This document shows, piece by piece, positions 13,552-21,236 of a DNA stretch of 21,236 nt. The stretch is from CAZTLI01 sp964614375 (GTDB lineage: Bacteria > Chloroflexota > Anaerolineae > Aggregatilineales > Phototrophicaceae): contig CAZTLI010000033.1 of assembly GCA_964614375.1 (NCBI GenBank), forward strand, positions 1-21,236, read 5' to 3'. The notes beneath the pieces were generated by a model. The model was not told the origin of the DNA. It did not search any database and saw only the letters and a program-made list of their open reading frames with translations. The position numbers and the translations under genes are program-made. Position 1 is the stretch's first letter. Each line of letters starts with the position of its first letter.

Positions 13552-14493
13552 ATGGCGGCGGTGCGTGCGGACGCGCAATCCATTTATATTTACCGGTGGA
13601 CGCTCAAACGACGGCGATTAGCGGAATTGTCGCTGCTGTTGTTGATGCTGCCCGCGATGGTGCTGGTGATTGCCTTCGTCATTGTCCCGGCGGCATGGGC
13701 CATCTACATTAGTTTCACCAATCAGAGCCTTGTGGGGCCAAATGCCCGCAATTTTTCATTCATCGGCTTTGCGAACTACACTCGCCTATTTGCCGATGGC
13801 GATTTCTGGAATTCGCTCAAAATCAGCTTCCTGTTTGTGTTTGGATCGGCCTTCGTCGGGCAATTTATCATCGGCTTTTCGCTGGCGATACTGCTGAAAT
13901 ATTCGGGTTTGTTCAGCCGCGGGCTTATCGGCGGCAGTGTGCTGCTGGCGTGGGTCATCCCGGAGATTGTCGCCGTCTACATCTGGGCGAGTATCCTCAA
14001 CTACAATTCGGGCACGCTCAATCAGATTTTGCTGACATTTGGGCTGGAAAAACATCGCTGGTTGATTGATTCGTCGCTATTTTCCATCATCATTGTCAAT
14101 GTCTGGCGCGGGACGGCGTTCACGATGCTGCTGTTTTCGTCGGCATTAGAGGCTATCCCCGCTTCATTGTATGATGCGGCTGCGGTGGATGGCGCGTCAC
14201 GGTGGGATCGCTTCCGCTATATCACCCTGCCCCTCGTCCGCTATACCATCCTGCTCGATTTTATCCTGATTACGATGGGCACATTCTCGGTTTTTGGCAT
14301 TGTGTTTGCTATGACCGGTGGTGGCCCATTGGGCAGTTCCGAAATCATCGGCGTCTATATCTATCGCAATGCGTTTGAATATCGCGAAATTGGGTATGGT
14401 TCGGCGGCGTCGGTCATCATGTTATTAATCAATCTGGTGCTGGCGATGATCTACCTATTTTTTATCCGGGTGGAATGGTCAGAGGAAAAGTAA
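13552..14493 (+). CDS. ABC sugar transporter permease (MalF/UgpA type)
   Basis: A 313-residue membrane protein with about six transmembrane helices. The first spans roughly residues 25-52 (LSLLLLMLPAMVLVIAFVIV). The cytoplasmic coupling loop that contacts the ATPase is YDAAAVDGASRWDRFRYITL, the standard EAA-like motif with Tyr-Asp at its start. It works with the permease that follows to import the sugar held by the binding protein. The ATG at 13552 has only a weak upstream ribosome site (GGACAG). The next gene begins five bases after the stop. Confidence 0.93.
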   Translation: MAAVRADAQSIYIYRWTLKRRRLAELSLLLLMLPAMVLVIAFVIVPAAWAIYISFTNQSLVGPNARNFSFIGFANYTRLFADGDFWNSLKISFLFVFGSAFVGQFIIGFSLAILLKYSGLFSRGLIGGSVLLAWVIPEIVAVYIWASILNYNSGTLNQILLTFGLEKHRWLIDSSLFSIIIVNVWRGTAFTMLLFSSALEAIPASLYDAAAVDGASRWDRFRYITLPLVRYTILLDFILITMGTFSVFGIVFAMTGGGPLGSSEIIGVYIYRNAFEYREIGYGSAASVIMLLINLVLAMIYLFFIRVEWSEEK

Positions 14494-14498
14494 TCCGC

Positions 14499-15329
14499 AT
14501 GAACAGTCCAGCCAGTAGTTATTTACCTTCCGTTTCCAAAAACAGTTATTATCTGCTGCTATTCATCTTTTTCTTTGGCCCGATTTCGTGGCTGCTGCTG
14601 GCATCGTTTAATCCTGAGCCGACATCGGCGTGGGCTGTTCCCACCCAGCCGACCTTCAACAATTATGTCCAACTTGTCAACGAGAGCGACATCCTGCTCT
14701 GGCTGAAAAACAGCTTCATCCTTGGCATCGGCACGATGCTGCTGACCGTCGTCCTGGCGACATTAGCGGGCTATCCTCTATCGCGCGTGCCGTTTCGGGG
14801 CAAACAGATTTTTATGTATACCCTGCTGCTGGCGCGGGTGCTGCCGATTACTGCCGTCATCATCCCGATTTTCAGCCTGTCCGTACAACTGAATTTCATC
14901 AATTCCTTCGCTGGAGCGATATTGATTCTATCCGCGATGCAGCTGCCGATTTCGTTGTGGATTATGAAAGGTTTTGTCGATAGCATCCCCATCGAACTGG
15001 AAGAATCAGCGTGGTTAGATGGTTGTGACCGACTCACGGCCTTGGTGCGCGTGGTGTTCCCATTGATGGCTCCCGGCGTGGCTGTGACTGGTCTGTTCGC
15101 GTTCCTCGCGGCGTGGGGCGACTTCCTCATTCCGTTGGTTATCCTGCGTTCACCGACGACCTTCCCGATTGCAATGGGTTTGTATCGCGCATTTGGCAAT
15201 CAAGGCAGTGTCGATTTTGGTTTTTTGACCGCGCTGGCTGTCATTTACAGCGTGCCGTCGATTTTACTGTATCTCTTCGCCAGACAATATCTGGTCAAAG
15301 GCATGACCGCTGGCAGCGTGAAGATGTGA
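14499..15329 (+). CDS. ABC sugar transporter permease (MalG/UgpE type)
   Basis: A 276-residue membrane protein in the start chosen here, with about six helices. The periplasmic loop FNPEPTSAW and the long first loop are typical of the MalG side. The coupling motif is ELEESAWLDGCDRLTALVRV, followed by the conserved FPLMAPG. The frame also has an ATG at 14475 inside the previous gene; 14499 is preferred because GAGGA lies 12 bases upstream and the protein then starts near the first helix. No ABC ATPase gene follows, so a shared MsmX/UgpC-like ATPase encoded elsewhere must power the system. Confidence 0.93.
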   Translation: MNSPASSYLPSVSKNSYYLLLFIFFFGPISWLLLASFNPEPTSAWAVPTQPTFNNYVQLVNESDILLWLKNSFILGIGTMLLTVVLATLAGYPLSRVPFRGKQIFMYTLLLARVLPITAVIIPIFSLSVQLNFINSFAGAILILSAMQLPISLWIMKGFVDSIPIELEESAWLDGCDRLTALVRVVFPLMAPGVAVTGLFAFLAAWGDFLIPLVILRSPTTFPIAMGLYRAFGNQGSVDFGFLTALAVIYSVPSILLYLFARQYLVKGMTAGSVKM

Positions 15330-15345
15330 TGGAGCAGCCTGCCTG

Positions 15346-17523
15346 ATGTTGTACGATTCGATTATTGCCTGTTTTGGCACACGCTTCACCGTCAATATGC
15401 TGCCCGCCGCGCGGCGTTATCGCGTGTTTCCATTGGGGACATTCCACTATTTCGATTGGCGCAAAACCGATACCGTCGGTATCAGCATCGGGACGTGCCC
15501 GCAGGTCGTCAGCAGCGAGACGGCAATGATTGGGCTGCGACACGCTGATGTGACCCGCATCCTGCCATTTGCAGACGGCGAGACCTTCGCGACCCTGCGC
15601 CAGCGTATCACACCACTGACGACGGTCATCACTGCCACCGACCCCGCCCTGCCCGTCAGTGTGACTTTTACATTCCGATCTTCATTTTACCCGCAAAGTT
15701 TTGACTATAGCTGCATCCCCGCCTACTGTGTTGACGTGGAAATAGCCAACACGTCATCCGACACCGTATCCGCAGAGGTATGTTTTGGTCTGCCGCTTCA
15801 CAATCCTGAAATCAGCGCTAATGGCCTGCGCTCAATCATGCCGATTGATTTCCCGGACGGCATCGACCATACCGGTATTGATAGCCTGACCTTCGAGCAA
15901 ATCATCATGGCGGGTAATGCGACAGTTGATTCATCAGGCGACATGCCGCTGTTGTATTGTCCGGTGACGCTGGCTGCTGGCACAGCCCAGTCGGTTCGCT
16001 TCTATCATGTGGGCTATATCCCGCAACCAACGCTCAACCAACAAGGCAAGCGCCTGAAATTTGGGTATACAACGCTTTGGGAGCAGGCAACCGCTGTGCT
16101 GGCGTGGTGGCGTGAGCATGAAGACGCGATTGGGCGCAAGAGTGCGCTGTTTGAATCAACTGTGATGGATGCGACTGTGCCGCCAGAACTCAAGGCGATT
16201 CTATCGGCAGCATTCAAGGGCATCGCCTGCAATGCGTGGTGGGCAGAAGATGACTGGTTTTCGATTATGGAAATCGGCGCCTATCATTCCACGCTGGATG
16301 TCGATTATCAGTTGGCGCTGTTTTTCTTCCAGTATTGGCCAGAACTGGTCAAACGGATGCTCCAGCAGTGGGCGGCCTATTATCGTCCCGGCAGCGGCTA
16401 CATGGCGCACGATGTGGGGCAGCATCTGGAAGCGACGGGCAATCGCTATGGCGGTCCCGGCAGCGCGATGAAGGTCGAAGAGAACTGCAATTATCTGCTG
16501 CTGCTGCACCACTGCTGGCGTTCGACGGACGATGCTTCGCTGCTGACGGATAAACAATCACTCCTCACTGAACTGGTCGAATTTCTATTTGCGGCGGATA
16601 CATCGGGCAGCGGTTTGCCCAATCGTTATGCCGATAACACCAACGATTGGGGCAGCGGCTTGATTACGGCCTCTGAGGAACAGGCGTATCATGGTGTGCG
16701 ACTGGTCGCGGCCTATACCGCCGTCGCGCAGATCGCGGACTATTTTCAAGATGCACATCTGGCGGAACGCTGTCGGACGACGATTCAGCGTATCAAGCAG
16801 ACGATGCGTGATGGCTGGTTGGGTGACCATTATCCGATTTCGTTCGCCGACCCTGCCTCATTCCATCACTATTCGATGTGGACGCCACACGGCCTGCTCT
16901 ATCCATTGCGGGCGGGCATGGAATTAAATATCCAGCTTGACCATCTGCGCGTGGATTTAATCGTCAGCACGCGGCGCACCCTGCGCGAACATGGCTGTGT
17001 GCATAGCACGGTTGATGTACGCGGCTGGTTGACGCAAAACCTCTGGCGCGATTGTATTGCGGCCTATCTCGGTGTGGATATGACCGACCATCTGCGGCGC
17101 TATCTGGGGCATGGGGAATACGTCAGCTATGAAGATACGACCATCCTCGAAGTCGCCAATGAACTCATGGTCGTTGCCGGTGCTACAGCCGACCATCGCT
17201 ACGCGGGCGAACTGCATGATTTCCCGATGGTGGATGGGCATCCGCGTCCAGCCTGTGGATTTGGCCTGATGTATGCGCTGGCGGGTGTGCAATTTGATGC
17301 AATTGACAAACGCCTTACCTGTCGTCCGGTCAGTTTTCCGCTGCGGATTGCCCTCACCCATCTGGCAGATTGGGATGCTGAAATTGTCCCCTGGTTGACA
17401 TTCAAGCGGTCTATTCCTAATCAGGACGCGGGCGCAAAGCCGACCGTTGTCACAATGGACATCGAGAACGACTCGTGTTTGGCGGGTTGGGATGTGGGGA
17501 TGATTAAACACAGCGATGCGTAA
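15346..17523 (+). CDS. Glycoside hydrolase with (alpha/alpha)6 barrel, GH116/GH52-like (clan GH-O)
   Basis: A 725-residue protein with an N-terminal beta-sandwich (residues about 1-250) and a C-terminal helical barrel. The segment IMEIGAYHSTLDVDYQ resembles the nucleophile region of GH116 (ESIEY...NTYDVHFY) and puts E309 as the likely nucleophile. MKVEENCNYLLLLHH and ITASEEQAYHGVRLVAAYTA match the barrel pattern around the acid/base of GH116 and GH52, but here E444 or E445 stands where those families have Asp. It has no signal peptide, so it acts on imported sugars. GGAG lies 11 bases before the ATG. It follows the permeases by 16 bases and was probably recruited with the transporter. Family placement is from motif memory only; a new subfamily or a GH not yet classified is possible. 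Confidence 0.6.
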   Translation: MLYDSIIACFGTRFTVNMLPAARRYRVFPLGTFHYFDWRKTDTVGISIGTCPQVVSSETAMIGLRHADVTRILPFADGETFATLRQRITPLTTVITATDPALPVSVTFTFRSSFYPQSFDYSCIPAYCVDVEIANTSSDTVSAEVCFGLPLHNPEISANGLRSIMPIDFPDGIDHTGIDSLTFEQIIMAGNATVDSSGDMPLLYCPVTLAAGTAQSVRFYHVGYIPQPTLNQQGKRLKFGYTTLWEQATAVLAWWREHEDAIGRKSALFESTVMDATVPPELKAILSAAFKGIACNAWWAEDDWFSIMEIGAYHSTLDVDYQLALFFFQYWPELVKRMLQQWAAYYRPGSGYMAHDVGQHLEATGNRYGGPGSAMKVEENCNYLLLLHHCWRSTDDASLLTDKQSLLTELVEFLFAADTSGSGLPNRYADNTNDWGSGLITASEEQAYHGVRLVAAYTAVAQIADYFQDAHLAERCRTTIQRIKQTMRDGWLGDHYPISFADPASFHHYSMWTPHGLLYPLRAGMELNIQLDHLRVDLIVSTRRTLREHGCVHSTVDVRGWLTQNLWRDCIAAYLGVDMTDHLRRYLGHGEYVSYEDTTILEVANELMVVAGATADHRYAGELHDFPMVDGHPRPACGFGLMYALAGVQFDAIDKRLTCRPVSFPLRIALTHLADWDAEIVPWLTFKRSIPNQDAGAKPTVVTMDIENDSCLAGWDVGMIKHSDA

Positions 17524-17686
17524 AAACACGACTGAGCAAGCGCAGCCCCAGTTCAGTGTAATCATGCGTGACGTGCAACAGCAATTTTGAGATAATGGGT
17601 CGTATTGCCTAAATGCGTTGTTTTGGATCTTTTGTTTTTTTACACTCGGTGTCCTCTGTATCTCGTAACCCGGAAAGCAGCCCACC

Positions 17687-20497
17687 ATGACCAAAAAATA
17701 CCAGTTATACGTCGTGTCGCATACGCATTGGGACAGGGAATGGTATGGCGCGTTCCAACTGTTTCGTTTGCGATTGGTGCGGCTGATGAACAAGCTGCTG
17801 GACATCCTCGAACACGACGCGGCGTATGCCACCTTCAATCTCGATGGACAGACGATTATCCTCGATGACTATCTGGAAATTCATCCCGAAAAGCGCGCCC
17901 TGCTCCAACAATTGATTCGTGATAAGCGGCTGATGGTCGGCCCCTGGTACATCCTGCCCGATGAATTTTTGACCAGCGGCGAGAGTCTCGTGCGGAATTT
18001 GCTGCTCGGCAAACAGATGGCGACTGAATTCGGGCATCGGATGGATGTGGGTTATATCCCGGACACGTTCGGGCATATCGCGCAGCTCCCGCAGCTACTG
18101 CGCGGTTTCGGTCTCGATACGTGCATGAACTTTCGTGGATTGGACGCGGGCAGTCGGCGCAGTGAATTGTGGTGGGAAGCGCCGGATGGGTCGCGGGTGC
18201 TGCTGCATCATATGTCTACGATTATCGGTTACAGCGATCTGGGCGCGATGGCGGCTGATCCCCAGCGTGCGGCCTATGATTTGCGGGCGACGGCCTACTA
18301 TAAAGCCGAACGTGCGACGGGGAACATTCTGCTGGCGATGCAGGGCGTTGACCATGTTGAAGCCCGCGCCGACCTGCCACAGATTATCGGTATCGCCAAC
18401 GACACATTCGACGATATTGAGTGTATCCATGCCTCGCTTGAAGATTTCTGGACAGCGTTGAAACAGTCCATTAATGGTAAAGACCTCGAAACGGTCTATG
18501 GCGAGCTGCGCGACGTGCCCCGCAGCGCAGGCAGCGTCAATTATCTGCTGTATAACGTGCTGTCGTCGCGCGCCGATAACAAATTGATGAATGCCCGAAC
18601 GTTGATTTCGCTCGAACACTGGGCAGAGGCATGGTCTACGCTGGCGTGGTTGTGGGGCGTGGCGGATTATCCGCGCGGGCATTTGTGGACGGCGTGGAAA
18701 TGGCTGCTGAAAAATCACCCGCATGATTCAATTGGTGGCTGCTCCGTCGATGAAGTTCATCGGCAGATGATGACGCGCTTTGAATGGGCGAAAGAGATTG
18801 CGGATTATCTGGTTGAGGAACGCTTCTGGCTCATCGCCGAACAGACCGATATGTCGGATGCGGCAGATGATGAAATTGCGCTGATGGTCTTCAACGGGAC
18901 GCCCTATCCGCGTGATGAAATTGTCACGCTGGACATTGATTTGCCCGAATACTGGTTACGTCAGCAAGCAGTGGCGAAACAGTCTCCCCCGGTCACGTTG
19001 ACGCCCGACTCGCACTATCTCGATGTGAAGGCCGTCCATACCCGCGCCGATTGGGGTTATGCCAATCCCGAGTTGCCGGACGTATTTTTTCGAGGGATAC
19101 ACATCCGCCCCCCTGTGGGTGATCCTGTGCCCGTGCAGATGCACAGCGTTCACCAGACGACCACAGCCATCGCGCTGGCATCGGGGCCAAGAGGCGTCAT
19201 CGACATCCGGCGCGTGCGTGCCAGCTTCCACGCCCACATTCCCGCTTATGGTTATGCCACCTATTACGTCAAGACCGATGCCAAACCCATTCACTGGCAG
19301 CCACAGCACAATCCGCCATTTAACGGTCTCCAAAACGAGTATATGACGGTCAGGGTCAATCCCAACGGCACATTCGATCTGCATTTGCACAACAGTGAAC
19401 ACGTCTTTCGCAATCTGGGACGCCTGGACGACAGCGGCGACAATGGCGATGGCTATACATTTTCGCCCCCACTATTCAACCGGGTTTATTCGACACACAG
19501 CGCCAGCCCCCGAAGCGCGCGGTTGGGAACGGGGGTCAATGTGCAGCACATACGCATCGAATATGATTTCGCCCTGCCCCACAGTCTGGATGAGGGGCGG
19601 CAGCAGCGCCGCGATGAGACGGTCATCTGCCCCGTCACAGTGGATTTGATGCTGCGTGACGGTAGTCCCCTGCTGGACATCAGTGTGACGATTGATAATC
19701 GCGCCAGAGACCATCGCCTGCGGATGCACTTCCCCACTGGCTTGCGGGGTGTCCGCGAAGCCAGCAGCGCTATGCAATTCGATGTCATGACACGCCCCAC
19801 CAAACCCCAACCGATTCAACTGGGTGACTGGTGGGTGGAATCGCCGCCGGAGACATTCCCGATGCACAATTGGATGGATGTGCATGGCGCCAGTGCCGCT
19901 GGACAGCCCGTTGGTCTGGGTGTGATTGCGGAAGGTGTCTATGAGTTTGGTGTCGATGGCGACGCGAATACCAGTGAGATTGCCTTGACATTGCTGCGGG
20001 CGGTGGGGTATCTGGGTGCGCGGCGCGATACGACCACGATTGTCGGTGGCGCGGGGCCGGGTATTCCCACCCCGGAAGCGCAGTTGCAGCAAACCCTCAC
20101 TTATCGTATGGCGTTGTATCCGCATGAGGGCGATTGGCAAGGGGCGAGTGTTGGTCAACAGGCGCAAACTTTCCTCGCGCAGCCACGCAGCCTGACGACT
20201 GTGCCGCACAGTGGGACTTTACCGGTGGCACGGGCGGGCTTGCAGATCACGGGGGATGATATTGTGTTGAGCAGCGTTAAACAATCTGAAGATGGCGAAG
20301 CGACAATCGTGCGCGTCTATAACCCATCGAACAACCTGGCGCAGGCGCACGTCGCGCTCGATGTCCACGTCACCACTGTGCAGAGGGTCGATTTACAAGA
20401 AGATGTGCTTGAGGCGATTGCGATAGCGGACGATGCGCCTATTCGTGTGGATGTGCCCCCTAAAAGTATCGTCACGTTGAAGGTGTATACGGCGTGA
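17687..20497 (+). CDS. GH38 alpha-mannosidase
   Basis: A 936-residue retaining alpha-mannosidase of GH38. It opens with HTHWDREWY, giving zinc ligands H14 and D16. The catalytic nucleophile is D126 in GYIPDTFGH. The helical-bundle segment HPHDSIGGCSVDEVHRQM carries the fourth zinc ligand, H346. The HDSIGGCS form and NLDGQ at 52-56 place it with bacterial MngB/YbgG-like enzymes, some of which act on 2-O-mannosylglycerate or other small mannosides. The rest is the large C-terminal beta domain. No signal peptide is seen. GGAAAG lies about 9 bases before the ATG. A gap of 163 bases separates it from the hydrolase upstream, so it may have its own promoter, although none is clear. It is the best clue that the locus handles alpha-mannosides. 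Confidence 0.94.
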   Translation: MTKKYQLYVVSHTHWDREWYGAFQLFRLRLVRLMNKLLDILEHDAAYATFNLDGQTIILDDYLEIHPEKRALLQQLIRDKRLMVGPWYILPDEFLTSGESLVRNLLLGKQMATEFGHRMDVGYIPDTFGHIAQLPQLLRGFGLDTCMNFRGLDAGSRRSELWWEAPDGSRVLLHHMSTIIGYSDLGAMAADPQRAAYDLRATAYYKAERATGNILLAMQGVDHVEARADLPQIIGIANDTFDDIECIHASLEDFWTALKQSINGKDLETVYGELRDVPRSAGSVNYLLYNVLSSRADNKLMNARTLISLEHWAEAWSTLAWLWGVADYPRGHLWTAWKWLLKNHPHDSIGGCSVDEVHRQMMTRFEWAKEIADYLVEERFWLIAEQTDMSDAADDEIALMVFNGTPYPRDEIVTLDIDLPEYWLRQQAVAKQSPPVTLTPDSHYLDVKAVHTRADWGYANPELPDVFFRGIHIRPPVGDPVPVQMHSVHQTTTAIALASGPRGVIDIRRVRASFHAHIPAYGYATYYVKTDAKPIHWQPQHNPPFNGLQNEYMTVRVNPNGTFDLHLHNSEHVFRNLGRLDDSGDNGDGYTFSPPLFNRVYSTHSASPRSARLGTGVNVQHIRIEYDFALPHSLDEGRQQRRDETVICPVTVDLMLRDGSPLLDISVTIDNRARDHRLRMHFPTGLRGVREASSAMQFDVMTRPTKPQPIQLGDWWVESPPETFPMHNWMDVHGASAAGQPVGLGVIAEGVYEFGVDGDANTSEIALTLLRAVGYLGARRDTTTIVGGAGPGIPTPEAQLQQTLTYRMALYPHEGDWQGASVGQQAQTFLAQPRSLTTVPHSGTLPVARAGLQITGDDIVLSSVKQSEDGEATIVRVYNPSNNLAQAHVALDVHVTTVQRVDLQEDVLEAIAIADDAPIRVDVPPKSIVTLKVYTA

Positions 20498-20589
20498 TGG
20501 CGTAAAAATGTTCCTCATATGCAGTTTAATGATTAAATACGGAGATCATATCTGCTGGTGAAAACCCCGCCGTCACACTGTGCGTGCCA

Positions 20590-20610
20590 CCTCCCCCTTG
20601 ACGGGGGAGG
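20590..20610. repeat. Perfect hairpin CCTCCCCC / GGGGGAGG
   Basis: CCTCCCCC (20590-20597) and GGGGGAGG (20603-20610) are separated by five bases. There is no T run after it on either strand, so a simple terminator is doubtful. The CACCTCCCCCTTGACGG type of sequence is a familiar dispersed repeat in environmental bacterial genomes. It lies 93 bases after the mannosidase stop. Confidence 0.6.
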
Positions 20611-20619
20611 GCCGGGTTT

Positions 20620-20673
20620 GGATACGGGCGTATGGATACGGGCGTATGGATACGGCGTATAGATACGGGCATT
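20620..20673 (+). repeat. Four-copy tandem repeat of GGATACGGGCGTAT
   Basis: Two perfect 14-base copies (20620-20633 and 20634-20647) are followed by a 13-base copy lacking one G (20648-20660) and a degraded fourth copy (20661-20673). The array lies in the gap between the mannosidase and the RHS fragment. The rest of 20498-20757 shows no gene. Confidence 0.8.
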
Positions 20674-20757
20674 GTTACGTGTCCGCAAAAAACGGTGTGA
20701 TCCGAGGTGTTTGTTACAGACCATCAGCCCGCCCTCTGCACAATAATCGTAGGAGTC

Positions 20758-21236
20758 TCATGGGTTTATCCTTAGTAAAGGACATCGCAGTTTTGTAGGA
20801 AATCCCGCGCAATCATCAGGTCGCCGCGTACCTGTGCCGCTTCCAGCGCCTGTACCTGGATTGTAATACCGCGCTCGCAAGAAGACCTGACCATTACCAT
20901 CCGTTTGCTCACCGGTAAAGCCATAGCCTGCGCCATAACTGTCCAAGGGGTTGCCAAACGGATCATAAGATTGCACGGCATCGACACCCACCGAACTGGA
21001 GATGAGACTGCGGACACTGCCCAGACCATCTCGGGCGATGTACTGCCAATTCGCCCCATCATGTTGGGCATGGATACCACGCGGCGCATGTACGAAATGG
21101 TCTACGTTCGAGCCATCGTCTTCACGCAGCACTTTCACCAATCCCGGTTGCAGATCGAGTAGATACTGCGTGACATCAACCCCATCATCTTTCGAGATGC
21201 GGTTGCCGCGGGCAACAAAAAAAGCGGCAGGATAGA
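20758..21236 (-). CDS. RHS/YD-repeat protein, C-terminal part, 5' end cut by window edge
   Basis: The frame is open from the right edge to a TGA at 20758-20760 (158 codons seen). It matches the RHS core: YLLDLQPGLVKVLRE, DHFVHAPRGI, YIARDGLGSVRSL, SYDPFGNPL, GYGFTGEQTD and FLRARYYNP. RHS proteins form large shells that carry a toxin or a surface function at the C-terminus. In normal members RARYY(D/N)P is followed by a GRF-type segment and a variable tip. Here the match stops after RARYYNPGTG, and some 30 unrelated residues rich in Gly, Thr and Arg follow. Either this is a very short tip or the gene is frameshifted or truncated. The N-terminal bulk, and any secretion signal, is outside the window. 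Confidence 0.8.
   Translation of the reverse strand, partial: YPAAFFVARGNRISKDDGVDVTQYLLDLQPGLVKVLREDDGSNVDHFVHAPRGIHAQHDGANWQYIARDGLGSVRSLISSSVGVDAVQSYDPFGNPLDSYGAGYGFTGEQTDGNGQVFLRARYYNPGTGAGSGTGTRRPDDCAGFPTKLRCPLLRINP

Noticed and set aside
16957..17838. 293-codon minus-strand frame across the gap between the two hydrolases
   Set aside because: It overlaps the ends of two well-supported genes and has a composition typical of an antisense frame.
20590..20610. Intrinsic terminator of the mannosidase gene
   Set aside because: The stem is perfect but no T run follows on the plus strand.
20620..20673. CRISPR array or promoter iterons at the tandem repeat
   Set aside because: The copies are directly adjacent with no spacers, and no replication gene lies next to them.

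Overview
The window looks like bacterial chromosome with two unrelated halves. Positions 1-3170 carry the replication end of a mobile or plasmid-like element. Positions 4103-20497 carry a large sugar-uptake and sugar-breakdown locus. The ends are cut: a primase runs off the left edge and an RHS-repeat protein runs off the right edge. The organism cannot be named from this sequence. The mix of Uma2 nuclease, PhyH dioxygenase, DUF4432, Gfo/Idh dehydrogenases, a non-lipoprotein sugar-binding protein and dispersed hairpin repeats would fit a Chloroflexota (Anaerolineae-like) bacterium; this is an inference of modest confidence.

Left region (1-3170, genes on the minus strand). In transcription order: a 77-residue excisionase-like helix-turn-helix protein, a RepA/AAA_25-type ATPase with a C-terminal winged helix, and a DnaG-like primase with a zinc finger and Toprim domain. 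Between ATPase and primase lies a dense array of nine GTTTCA/TGAAAC hexamers. The 620-base gap upstream of the ATPase holds two plus-strand promoter-plus-terminator units that could encode small RNAs. One lies antisense to the likely ATPase leader, like the counter-transcribed RNAs that control plasmid replication.

Middle (3171-5190). A Uma2-family nuclease (plus), then a FadR-type GntR regulator (minus) facing away from a DeoR-type regulator (plus). The space between the regulators has a near-consensus sigma-70 promoter and three AAAGTGA repeats.

Sugar locus (5190-20497, all plus). DeoR regulator, DUF4432 mutarotase-like protein, class I aldolase and Gfo/Idh/MocA dehydrogenase are overlapping or tightly spaced. 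After a hairpin repeat come a D-lyxose/D-mannose isomerase and a PfkB sugar kinase. After another repeat come a PhyH dioxygenase, a solute-binding protein preceded by a 19-codon upstream ORF, two ABC permeases, a GH116/GH52-like hydrolase and a GH38 alpha-mannosidase. Neither hydrolase has a signal peptide. The simplest reading is that the ABC system imports a mannose-containing glycoside, the cytoplasmic hydrolases release the sugar, the isomerase makes a ketose, the kinase phosphorylates it and the aldolase splits it. The set of DeoR regulator, mutarotase, isomerase, PfkB kinase, aldolase and oxidoreductase has the same logic as the sulfoquinovose (yih) pathway, so the true substrate may be a modified hexose. 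No ABC ATPase is present.

Right end (20498-21236). A non-coding stretch with a perfect hairpin and a 14-base tandem repeat, then the C-terminal part of an RHS/YD-repeat protein whose core is broken after the RARYYNP motif.
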